The notes under the pieces are model-generated. The model saw only the letters and a list, made by a program, of their open reading frames with translations. It was not told the DNA's origin and searched no databases. Of a stretch of DNA of 64,000 bases, positions 42,570 through 52,689 are shown in pieces; the stretch's first letter is position 1, and each line of letters opens with the position of its first letter. The stretch comes from Stomoxys calcitrans. Taxonomy: Eukaryota; Arthropoda; Insecta; Diptera; Muscidae. A program made the position numbers and the translations under genes. The DNA is taken from positions 56,283,869-56,347,868 of the forward strand of contig NC_081554.1 of NCBI RefSeq assembly GCF_963082655.1. Direction: 5' to 3'.

Positions 42570-43440
42570 AGCAAAATATGCTGATGATTTTCAGTTACTG
42601 AGTACTTTAGACCCTGGTAGCGTGGAGAGATGCATCTAAAATCTTGATGATGATATTGGTCGAATATGTCGTCAATGGGCTCGTTCCAATAACCTGACAA
42701 TTAATATTGGCATGACCAAATGTATTGTATTCAGTGGATCTCGCCGTGTTTACTCGCCTCAGATTATTATTGTCCAGAATAATGTTATCACTTAAGAAGA
42801 TAACGTAACTTCTTTAAGCTTGGAAATTGATTCCAATGTCCTCTTTACACTGCACATAACGCATATGTATATGTCTTAAATTAAACGTTATCCTTAAGAA
42901 GCTATACAGTCTATACGCTATTTTACCAACCCACATAAAATATACACTGGCTCATTCAGTGCCGAGGTCTATACAGGGTCAAATAGAACTAATCTTCATA
43001 AACTGCAAAAGTGATTCCACGGTATTCTGCGATTTATCTACGGTCGTCGGTGTAAACGGGATTATGAATACTTTTCTCATCAGTTTCTTACACCGCTTAC
43101 ACTGCTCTTTAAATCCGGATTGAATGGCACGATCATCTGTTTTCCCTTTATAAAATCAGCTGACGAGTGCCTTAAATCCGGATTTAATGAGCAGTGTAAA
43201 CGGGGTTTTAAAGCTTGGAGAACCGATTTGTCTTCTCCCTTACTTTCAATTCTTGAGTTTAACTCGAAATTCGCAAATACGCATTGAAAGTTTTCATCAT
43301 ATTATATTTGAGAGATCCTTGGCAATACGTTCGGTGAGATTATGGAATACTTTGCCAAATGATCTGAAAAACATTTCGTTATGTCAGCGGACTTTTAAAG
43401 ATAAACTGGCTGATCATTTCCATGGATTGGTCAACTAAAA
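42570..43440 (+). mobile_element. Jockey/CR1-type LINE with intact YADD box
   Basis: KYADDFQLL (42574-42600) is the RT catalytic box with both Asp present. It is followed by ICRQWARSNNLTINIGMTK, CIVFSGSRR, SLEIDSNVLFTLHITH (thumb start) and, at 43187-43438, FERSLAIRSVRLWNTLP, the conserved C-terminal end of such RTs. No RNase H. Stops at several places and a 115-bp foldback insert (43090-43203) inactivate it. It is a family different from the other two LINE groups here. Confidence 0.82.
43090..43203. mobile_element. 114-bp foldback element inside the LINE
   Basis: CCGCTTACACTGCTCTTTAA at the left is the inverse of 'TTAATGAGCAGTGTAAACGG' at the right. Arms of about 38 bp have few mismatches, and each contains the palindrome AAATCCGGATT. 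It interrupts the RT frame of the LINE. Superfamily unknown. Confidence 0.75.
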
Positions 43441-43520
43441 TTCCATCACTGTTGCAATCTCACACATGCAGCATTCACAATGTTTTAAACAAATCAATGT
43501 GCGTTAGCAAGGTGGATTTA

Positions 43521-43771
43521 AAAAGGTGGTCTCACGCGAAAAGCTGTTAACAGCCGGCAGGATTTGACGGTATTAAGATGTCAGATTTTTGTTTGCACTC
43601 TCTTTGTTGTTATCCTCTTTCTCGCATATTGTCTGTTCGTGTACGCACACGTTTAAACAAACACATACAAATTTGTTTTGCGTGTTTGGCAAAACGTCGA
43701 TCAGCTTGATGACAAGATGGCGGATTACACCATATGGTTTGTGGTTGTTGTTCAAATGAGACCACCTTTAA
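43521..43771. mobile_element. candidate inverted-repeat element
   Basis: AAAGGTGGTCTCA-type ends at 43521 (AAAAAGGTGGTCTC) and 43757-43771 (GAGACCACCTTTAA). The interior is about 225 bp and non-coding. Ends are short (12-13 bp), so this is tentative. Confidence 0.45.
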
Positions 43772-46651
43772 TTGTTTCGCCATGGTGCGTAAGGTCTTTA
43801 TTCCTTTTTACATGCATTATTTCATCTCATTAAATTGTTAATTTATTTTATTTTAGTGTTAATTTTTGTATTATTCGCATATATCGGATAAGTCATTTTG
43901 TTGTTTATACTAGGAATATTTTATAACTATCAATGTAAAGCCCGGGAGGGCGAATTTTGATTAATAAATTGAATTGAAATGCATAAGACAATACATTTCA
44001 TATTTAAGAAGCTTAAGCTGTAAATATATCTGACCTAACCATAAAAACAAAGGATTTTGTTCAAATGAATTTCGAACATGTATAACCACCGCACAGACAA
44101 TGTCACTGTCATCTACGACTATAACAGAGTTAATCACGCTGCTTTTAGTAAAGATACGCATTTCCCCTGCAATCCTACAACACTGTCACCCACGATATAC
44201 AGTTTCTGTACTAGCACTTTCAAGCAACCAGTGCTTTTTAAACATTGCCTACAAGTGTCTTCTATTTTTAGCTCCTCTTTCATTATCAGTACAAACGTTA
44301 AAAGTTAGCATTGCTTTTTGCCCTACATTTAGTTATTTATACAAAAAATAACCACTTGAAACGAAATCATGCGTCTATTAAATGCTGAATTTCTATACTG
44401 TAGAACTGTTTGCTAATGGCAACACTGTAACTAAACTAACAATTATGAAGTCTCTATTAGAGGTAACCAAACAAAGGTGCGACGCACATTAGAACTTCTT
44501 CATGGTATGTTGTTGTTGTATACGGGAAATTGTGTTCTTGAGTGTGGAGAGGGTGTTATCAACTGTGTTATTGTTACATTTACCAACTTGCAAAGCACTC
44601 GTACGTTAGAGCGTATGAGAGCAAGAGAAGAAACATTAACCGGCAAATCTCACCAATGTCAAATGATTTTCAGAGTCAATGTTAGTTTAGAAATATGTGG
44701 GAGAGGGGTGGGTTGGAGGAGAGTCTGGCACACCGAAACCCATTACAGCAGTGTAATGCGGTTTTGGTGTGATGTGTTGCGTTTTTTTTTATGATTTTGT
44801 TGTTGTTTTTTGTTTATTGCTGCTTTTGTTTCCCGTTTTTTTTTAAGTAGAGGATTTTGTGTGTGTACATTTTACGTATAATAAATGCTTGGAGCACACG
44901 TTCTACAATAGTCATATTCTAAAGAAAAAAAGCAAAATAGAGCGCGAAAATGTTTAATGGGCAACGTTTGCATTGCAAATATGTACATACATCTAAACAA
45001 ATATACTACATATGTATTTATATATGTATGTATGTATTACAAAAATATAATTATACACAATATATGGCATTATCGATAAAGTTCTGACTTGTTTTTATTT
45101 TAGCACAGTAGATTTTATTAGTAGTAGTTGCCCATTAGTATAAAACATAATATGTATGTAGGTATGTATGGATGTTTTTGCGTAAATCACTCGATATTGC
45201 TGGCAGTCATACTTATCATCTGCCTTATTATTATTGTATTTAGCACAAACATGATTTTCCTTCACCCCTCCCTACTTCTCACCATGGCTCTCAACTCATC
45301 ACTGTACACCATAGGTTCAACGTTGTAGCATCTCATGGAGAGACGAAGAGGTTATGGCTGTTTTTGTTTTATAATGCTTTGTGTTGTTGTTCTTGTTTGA
45401 TTTGTCAAGATTCACCTTTTTGGGGGTACAGATAGAACAAGAACAAACAAGAGAATAAACGGTCAGTTGTTCCGTGGTAATGTTAGTCGGCTGGCAGATT
45501 GCCTGTCCGAACGAACACACCTTCATGTGTATGAGGTACATATAAGTTCACCAACAGGCATATGGTTGAATGTAGATTTGTTTGATTGTTAGTTAGTTAG
45601 TCGGGGGTAAATGCCTACCTACCTACCTACATATTGAACATTCTTACATATGTACATATCCCCCACATACACTTGTATTTTAATGTGGTGGGGATGTGAT
45701 GTGACGTTGGCGACTACGCCATTCGTCGACGCTTTTGTTTTGCCTTGGTTGTTATTGTTGCTTTTTGATGATGATGATGATGATGTATGAGAACATTTGA
45801 ATTTAACGTGCGACGAGCGACTACTACGTCAGCTGGTTGGCTTTGACTAAGAACATTTGCTTCAAAGGAGGCAGTAGGTAGGTAGATGGGCCCTATATTA
45901 CGAATGCTGTGCGCCTAATTGAAAATTTCACTAAAAATGTTTGTACTCTCTCTGTTGGAACGTAGATAGAGCCTAAACTAACTAAGCAAGCTGGAAAGGA
46001 AAGTATGTCGCCATCAATATCACCTACAAAAACAAAAAAACGGTGCTTGCCTTTTAGTATAGTTGATAAGGCAAGGGGGTTGGTTAAACGATTTTTTATT
46101 GCAAACAAATTATCTACCAGAAATCATCTTCACAGCAACCCACCTCCCCCAACCACCCAAATTAATTATTAGATTCTAATGCTCAGCGCTGACTACTACA
46201 ATCGTTGATGCCTAAACACCACGAGTGGCGTTCTTTTGTTGATGGCGACCAGCTCTTTCCTTTTTTCTTCCTGGGTTTTCCCCAAATTCTAAACATTTCT
46301 AATACATTCCCTGGGAAACCAGAATTCATCAACAATTCCTTTTTCATTTAAAAATTTCTAGCACAAGTCGTTTATACTTGGCGTCTTCCTTTCCTCTCCC
46401 AAGTTGGTTGTTCATCTAATACCGCATACGTATATATACAAATTGAAAACACCTATGAGCATATACTATGTATACATACCTATATGCAAGTGGTGTACCA
46501 GTATCAGAGTTGCCGTAACTCAAAATTCACCTTAGCAGAACGGATGGTTGGCATTTTGGACATATTTTCTCTGTTTTTCAGCTGCAGGCATGATTCCAGA
46601 AACTTTTTCTAGCATATTCCTTATATTGTGATTCCTTATATTTTTATATCC
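43772..46651. other. long non-coding stretch with microsatellites
   Basis: Simple repeats: (GTAT)n-like at 45020-45040, (CCTA)n at 45608-45631, (GAT)n at 45767-45786. Frequent GTTGTTGTT runs. Compatible with introns of a large fly gene, but no exon could be supported. Confidence 0.5.
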
Positions 46652-46700
46652 ATCACTATAGGATGGTGGTATATATATATATTCCGTATGTAACACCTCG
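46652..46700 (+). repeat. hairpin-type dispersed repeat, truncated start
   Basis: 'CCATCACTATAGGATGGTGG' and 'CCGTATGTAACACCTCGAT' are the first 50 bp of the family. LINE sequence replaces the rest. Confidence 0.65.
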
Positions 46701-46940
46701 ATCCATTCCTTATTAACTTGTCGGTCACTTCGTTCCCCGCCAGACCTTGGTCCGGGACAAAACAGAGCATGACAGATTTTACCATGCTTCGAGGAAGCTC
46801 TATGTATCGCCTAACCAGTGATCCATTCCTGATTAACTTGTCGGTCACTTCGTTCCCCGCCAGATCTTGGTCCGGGACAAAACAGAGCATGACAGATTTT
46901 ACCATGCTTCGAGGAAGCTCTATGCATCGTCTAACCAGTT
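46701..46940 (-). repeat. exact 120-bp tandem duplication in RNase H
   Basis: ATCCATTCCT at 46701 recurs at 46821. The two units differ at only a few positions. 120 bp is 40 codons, so the minus-strand frame stays open and the RNase H signature LAGNEVTDKLIRNGS occurs twice. Confidence 0.92.
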
Positions 46941-47090
46941 TCGAAGTCAAATGGCTCCACGATAGAGTCTCCAGCGACGCCTTGCTTTCCAGGTATATCG
47001 TGATGACCATCCGCTCCCGCATTGAAATCATCCGCAGTACCTTCCAGATGGCAAAAGCCACCACCTGAAAGACGCTGCACCCGTTGAGAA
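46701..47090 (-). mobile_element. LINE RNase H fragment with internal duplication
   Basis: Minus-strand frame 47064-46636. VVAFAIWKVLRMI (the E-containing helix region), ITIYLESKASLETL (Asp replaced by Glu in YxDS) and FVPDQDLAGNEVTDKLIRNG, where relatives have WVPGHxGLxGNE; the His of the loop is Gln here, as FVPDQ. The second repeat of the last part is the 120-bp duplication. Catalytic residues are eroded. Confidence 0.8.
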
Positions 47091-47099
47091 GACTATTGT

Positions 47100-47195
47100 A
47101 TGACTATTCCATTAAGGAACAGCGGTAAACTTATATCACTGAGTGCTGTCCAATTCAAGTTTAAGTTCAATGATAAGGAGCCTTCTTTTTATAGC
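47100..47195 (-). mobile_element. SINE 3'-end fragment, minus strand
   Basis: The inverted tail 'CTATTCCATTAAGGAACAGC' and 'TCCAATTCAAGTTTAAGTTC' separate the RNase H and RT parts of one LINE. Confidence 0.7.
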
Positions 47196-47199
47196 CTTT

Positions 47200-47600
47200 A
47201 GCCCTTTGCTCCTTCCTATCAAGTTGACTTAGAAGTAGATTGAATTTAGTCCTCTTTTGATCCCTTACTTGATGTTCTTTCACCAGCTTTGTCTATGGCA
47301 AAAAATCAAGCCCAGGTACTTAATCTCCGGAGAAGACGGCAGCTCCACCCCTTCAGGACCGGTCCTCTAAAAACGCCCTGGTGAAAAGTCTCAGTTCGGT
47401 ATATCTGGGATTTATGGCCTCGCCATCCATACTGCTTTCTCAAGACCCCTGAACGAGGTCCGTAATAGTAAATATATGACCAACCATCATGATGACGACC
47501 ACTTCTCGGCCTTATGGCTAAGATCAAAGTGAGGTAGATATTAAACACGGAGCTTCGACTTTGAGTTCCTAAACTCCACATCGGACTATTGGTCACACAT
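47200..47600 (-). mobile_element. LINE RT fragment carrying a U2 fragment
   Basis: The minus strand reads VVIMMVGHIFTITDLV, INPRYTELRLFTR, VELPSSPEIKYLGLIF: the palm segment after the catalytic box and the post-palm motif. The part that should encode KVVAYADD is replaced by antisense U2 sequence (47502-47531). Confidence 0.72.
47502..47531 (+). pseudogene. U2 snRNA fragment (30 nt)
   Basis: These 30 bases are identical to U2 nucleotides 5-34 of the gene at 22573 (CTTCTCGGCCTTATGGCTAA followed by GATCAAAGTG). The match ends sharply on both sides, before the branch-site element. It is antisense to the surrounding LINE. No Sm site and no promoter, so not functional. Confidence 0.88.
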
Positions 47601-49395
47601 TTAGTTCATAATCTCCCTCTTGGCTAATATTAGAAGATTAGACCTGCTAGCGGCATTGAAGTAAGAGGAGATCGACCGTATCCGGACTGAATTTCCGGAA
47701 TATATCTCGTGCCAAAAGAACCCAACGTTCAGAGGGTATTTTCCCACCAGCCTTTGGTTGATACGTGTGGTTATGGCGGTAATGTAACTGTTGTGCTCCC
47801 ATCAGAGTAGAGATAGGTATGAAATTAAAGGAGAGACGTCGGTATATATCACTCTCCTTCTTGATTCGCAAGCTTGAGGACAGGGTCCACCAAACACATT
47901 TAACATATATTTACCAGATGGACAGACTAAGAGATTCCTTTGGTTACTTTACTCCTTTGTCACCCGTATGCTTAGGCATTAACATGTCAATACCTTCTGA
48001 TGGTTTGGCTATGCTAATGAGTTTAGCAACATTTTTAGCTCTGAAAGCTGAGGTCTGGCATCGGGTGGCATATTCTATGCCTTTTTTAAGATACATCCTT
48101 ATGCCCCATCTCTTCCTGGGTGCTCAACGAACTATCTGACAAAATGGCCTCTATACATATGGCCTGTTTTTTGTTTTGCAGTTTTTAATATGTTCCGCTT
48201 GTGGTCACCGACCAATATGCTAATCTCCTGGTTAGGTTCGTTTATTCTCGTTTTGTTTGGATTGACTCGGCGAACCTCATCACTTCATCTTCCAATCTCA
48301 CCGATTCAACCAGAAAATGTGTTTTCCAGGACAAGTACAGAAGTCAGTCGAAAGAATTGGATATTTCGCTGGCAACCCATCCCAGCAGAGGGAGTTTCAG
48401 CCAATTCCCCAATGTACACATATATTGGTTTGATTTCCAAAAGAACCTCTAAAGTTTTATTACTGGTATCCGATACACATCACAGCGCTATTTTACTAAA
48501 CATTTTGAGGTACCATTTGTAGAGGAGGCAGTCTAAATTCGGGAATCTTCGTCATTCGTAAAAACTAACTCCGTCCTCCTCTGAGATGTCCATCTAGTAT
48601 CTCCAGTTTAAGACAGAATTCTGCCATTGGCAAAAGTAACTAGGCCATATGCGTAATACCATAACTTGGACCTCCTTGTCAAAAGCCTAGATAGAATTTC
48701 GGCTACTACCACAATGCATATCAGTAGTTTTATACAAACGTATGCCTAATTCCTATAATCCGGCTTTTGGTTGACATTTGATTTATTCTCCCCTAATTTG
48801 TTATAAAATTCTATTGCGGTGTAACAACGGCAACCCTGGCCCTCTACCTTGTCAAAGAATGCATCCCAGTTTCAATCTCTAATACACAAACACTTGAGTT
48901 TGTGCGCAAAATCATCTTCAGTACCCCAACACTCCCATTATAACGTGACGAGGAGAATAAAAGCACATACTTACCTTCTTACGTTATATCTATTCCCCCT
49001 CCATACTTTTGCTAGAAGTTTATACTAGTGAATACTGATTGTTGTTGTTGTCTAATACAGCATGTGTTTTGTTGTGTTTCCCCAATCCCACCTGTTATCG
49101 CGGCGCTTCATTGTTCGCTGTACCGTGCATGAATGTCTTTCCCATTTGGCTACGCACAGAAATTTCTGTTTGCCTGTGTCCCTAGTCAAGACTTCCCCAA
49201 GTCAGTGTGTCATTTGGTCGCGAGTGTATTTACCCCCAACTGTGTGGGGAACGAAACTGATTCGTCATATTTATTTATTTATTTTTTTATTTACACATAT
49301 GCACGGTATTGGACATCATACATCATGCCAACATTAAGGTGTGTCAAAATTGCTATAAGTAGGTGAGGGAGCGAAATAGAAAAGAAGAACAATTA
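47601..49395. other. mostly unassigned; possible decayed LINE at the left
   Basis: 47601-48180 has LINE-like GC content on the minus strand but no motif I can name. 48180-49395 is AT-rich without a supported gene. Confidence 0.4.
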
Positions 49396-49797
49396 AAAAC
49401 GTGCTTAGTTTGACCGGGCCGCATCTTGGGAAACCAGCACCATAGATTCTGCTAAAAATGTACACAAAATTAACTTAGTTGAAGGCCATTATTTTACTCT
49501 ACATGCCAAATATCTTTTTCAACTCCATCGGATAGCAATTGCGTTTTCTAGAGGCTCAAGAAGTCAAGTCGCAAGACCACTTTATATAAGAGCTATATCC
49601 AAATCAGAGCCTATATGACTCATTTGCAAATCCCAACGATCTACATCGATAAGAAGTATCTATTTAAAATTTCAAGAGACTAGCTTTACGCTTTCGACCG
49701 CTATCATTAAAAATAAATATGTGCAGTTTATATTTCGATTACAAACAGAATGACTATATAACTATACACTCTATTTTATGGTGGTGGGTGTAATGAT
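49396..49797 (-). repeat. hairpin-type dispersed repeat, short copy
   Basis: The left end 'GCTTAGTTTGACCGGGCCGC' is a decayed hairpin. 'GAAGTCAAGTCGCAAGACC', 'TATATAAGAGCTATATCC' and the right end 'TATTTTATGGTGGTGGGTG' are characteristic. Confidence 0.7.
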
Positions 49798-49913
49798 AGA
49801 AGTGAGACCTTGGGTTAGAAAAGCATCTATAGCGAAGAATTATCGTTGGAGATTTCAAATAAAGAACCTGCCCGGGCCCAAAAAAAAAATCGGTTATGCT
49901 TTTCTATTTATGG

Positions 49914-51120
49914 AAACTTCCTAGAAAGTATGGAAGATTTTCCAGAGACTTTCCTAGAAAGTCTGAGGGAATTTCCTAGAAAGTCTGAGAGACTTTTTTA
50001 GAAATTCTGAGAGATTTTCCTAGAAGGTATGAGAGACTTTCCTAGAAAGTCTGAGAGACTTTTCTAGAAATTCTGAGAGATTTTCCTAGAAGGTCTGAGA
50101 AGTATGGAAGACTTTCGAGAGACTTAACTAGAAAGTCTGAGGGAATTTCTTAGAAAGTCGGAAAGAATTTCCTAAAAAATCTGACCTAGAGAGTCTGAAA
50201 GACTTTCCTAGAAAGTCTGAGAGACTTTCCTAGAAAGTCTGAGAGACTTTCCTAGAAAGTCTGAGAGACTTTCCTAGAAAGTCTGAGAGACTTCCTAGAA
50301 AATCTGAGAGACTTTCCTAAAAATTCTGAGAGATTTTCTGAGAAGTCTGAGAGATTTTTCTAGAAGTCTGAGAGATTTTTCTAGAACGTCTGAAAGAATT
50401 TCTTAGAAATTTGTGAGACTTTCCTAGAAAGTTTGAGAGACTATCGTAGAAAGACTGAGACACTATCCTAGATAGTCTCAGAGAATTTCCCAGAAAGTGT
50501 GAGAGAACTTCCTCGAAATTCTGAAATTATGTCCTAGAAAATCTGAGAGACATTTCTAGAAAATCTGAGTGACTTTCCCAGAAAGTTTTAGAGACGTTCC
50601 TAGAAAGTTTGAGAGACTATCATGGAAAGACTGAGAGACTATCCTAGATAGTCTCAGAGATTTTTCTAGAAACTTTCCTAGACTTTTCTAGAGACTTTCC
50701 TAGAAAGTGTGAGAGAATTTCAGAGACTATCCTAGAAAGATTGAGAGACTATTCTAGAAAGTCTGAGAGACATTTGAAAGACAGACTTCCTAGGAAGTCT
50801 GAGAGACTATCCTAGAAAAACTGAGAGACAATCGCAGAAAGTCTAAGAGACTTTCCTAGAATGTCTAAAAAACTCTTCGAAACAGAATGGGAGACTCTTC
50901 CAGATACTCTGGGAAAGACCATTTGATATTCTAAATCAGTTTCGTGGAATTTCTAGAATATCGGGGGACTTTCTAGAAATTCTAGAAAATCTGGAAGAAA
51001 GACCGGTAAACTTTCCCAGAAAGTTCTGGAGACTCTCCAAGAAAGTCTGAAAGACTTTCGAAGAAGGTCTGGGAGACCTAAAAAGTCAGGGAGATTTACC
51101 TAGAAATTCTGTGATATACT
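49914..51120 (+). repeat. 22-bp minisatellite, about 1.2 kb
   Basis: The core unit is TTTCCTAGAAAGTCTGAGAG plus AC, repeated without change over about 50198-50290 and with substitutions and small indels elsewhere. Within each unit GACTTTC-CTA-GAAAGTC is a perfect inverted repeat. TTCCTAGAA occurs 15 times exactly, and variants fitting TTCNNNGAA raise the count to about 21. Units decay towards both ends, as expected for an array homogenised in its middle. No coding; the right edge meets a SINE body at 51125. Confidence 0.93.
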
Positions 51121-51124
51121 CCCA

Positions 51125-51345
51125 AAAAGTGATTATCCCCTTACTAGTGTTGGTTACATTTGCAAGTTATCGAGCCGTGTTAAAGCTTCTCTATCAAGTG
51201 GTGTCGCTAAGTGACCAGCAGATCGGTCTTGGCATAAAAATGAGGCCCATTTTCATTGGGCTTAAACTTTAATCTGACTGCACTCATTGATATGGGAGAA
51301 ATATCCCCTGTTCCTAAATGGAATGTTCATGGGACATTTAGTAGA
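51125..51345 (+). mobile_element. SINE body fragment
   Basis: It begins within the body ('GATTATCCCCTTACTAGTG') and runs to the tail 'TGTTCATGGGACATTTAG'. The tRNA head is missing; the minisatellite takes its place. Confidence 0.8.
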
Positions 51346-52689
51346 AGTGGTTCTCAGTCTGGTAGACTCTTCTAGGAACTCTAGAGCCCTCTTCGGAATT
51401 AAATTTTATTGCAAAATACAATACAAAAACAAATGCAAATATTATATTAAAGTCCGGATTCTTATTTTTTATACACCCCATGGAATATTTAAATCCTCTA
51501 GCGAACAAAGTACCCGCCTTTATATAAAACTGTAACATTTCAAATGTTTTATTATTCATTATTTTCTCTTTACACAAACACTACATATATGTGTATAACA
51601 TGCTTTGGGTTTCTTTTTCAAAAAAACTAAAACTTTCTTGGTAGACCGAGAACATTAATCATCGTATCGTAGTATGGTTTGTGTTAACGTGTTGTAAAAT
51701 TCTGTTATCCCTCTCCATTAACGGCCATGTTTTTTGTTTTTTCCCCATTTCAGTCAGTCTCAAGTCAGAGCTCCCCAATGAAAGTGGGAGAAAGAGAGCA
51801 AATGCAACAAAACTCCCCTCGCTTTGTACTCTGTTAAAGACTAGTTGTGCTGCAGCAGTGCTCTGTTAAGAAATATTCCCAACAAAAAAAAAGAATGATG
51901 TAAAAAACAATGAAGCTCAACAACTATAAAAAACAACAACAAGCTAATGAACTTTATAAAAATACATGGTTACATCAACAACAACAATGCTATGGCTTGC
52001 ATTGATACAGTTTTTCTTTTTTCTTCCACTATGCAAGTGGGTAGTAGTGATTGTTGTTGTTAGTTGGTTGCCGTTGTATGGAAGTTCGCCTTCACTGCCA
52101 TTGTTGCACTGATCTAGAAAATCTGTTAACCTGGTGCAATTAAGCAAATCTCATACAATAAATTATAATTTTTTAGAAGGAGATTTTTTTCTCGCCATCA
52201 TAATAATAGTGAAATAATAATATTTTAAATCTTTTTCCTGTCTCTCTATCTACCTACTCATCCTGTCTGTGCTGAAAAAAAGACAGACATGTTTGTTAGA
52301 GAAAATATTTCTATTATGGCAAATAAAAAATGAAGTTGTAGTACAGTTCAAGTAGCGTTTTCGTTAAGCATACCGTAGTGGCCAAAAAAGTAGGTACATT
52401 AAACTGCAATGTTGTGGTTGACGTAGGGAATGAAGATACAAAGTAACAGTTCTGAGTGGCTTTAGCTTGACTACATTCAGGGCCCCATTATCACAACTGT
52501 GCTCTCCTTGGTGTTACCTACGGTCGATTAGGAAAATTTAGTGGTCAATAGGAGACCTCGCCCCAGGGGAAGGTAAAAGAGCAAAAGAATACTAAGAAAA
52601 GCGTAAAGGCAAACACCAATGTAGGTAAGTAATGGGAATGGGAACCAATGCACAAGGCAAAAAGGGAACCAGGAGGACCAGAGAGCATC
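51346..52689. other. non-coding AT-rich stretch
   Basis: (CAA)n and (GTT)n runs occur at 51935-52060. No gene or known repeat was seen. Confidence 0.45.

Noticed and set aside
46718..47068. Plus-strand 116-codon frame with internal repeat
   Set aside because: It is the antisense of an RNase H segment with recognisable LAGNExxDKL motifs on the minus strand.
49914..51120. CRISPR array or heat-shock elements
   Set aside because: There are no unique spacers; units are contiguous. TTC and GAA are 3 bp apart, while heat-shock elements need 2.
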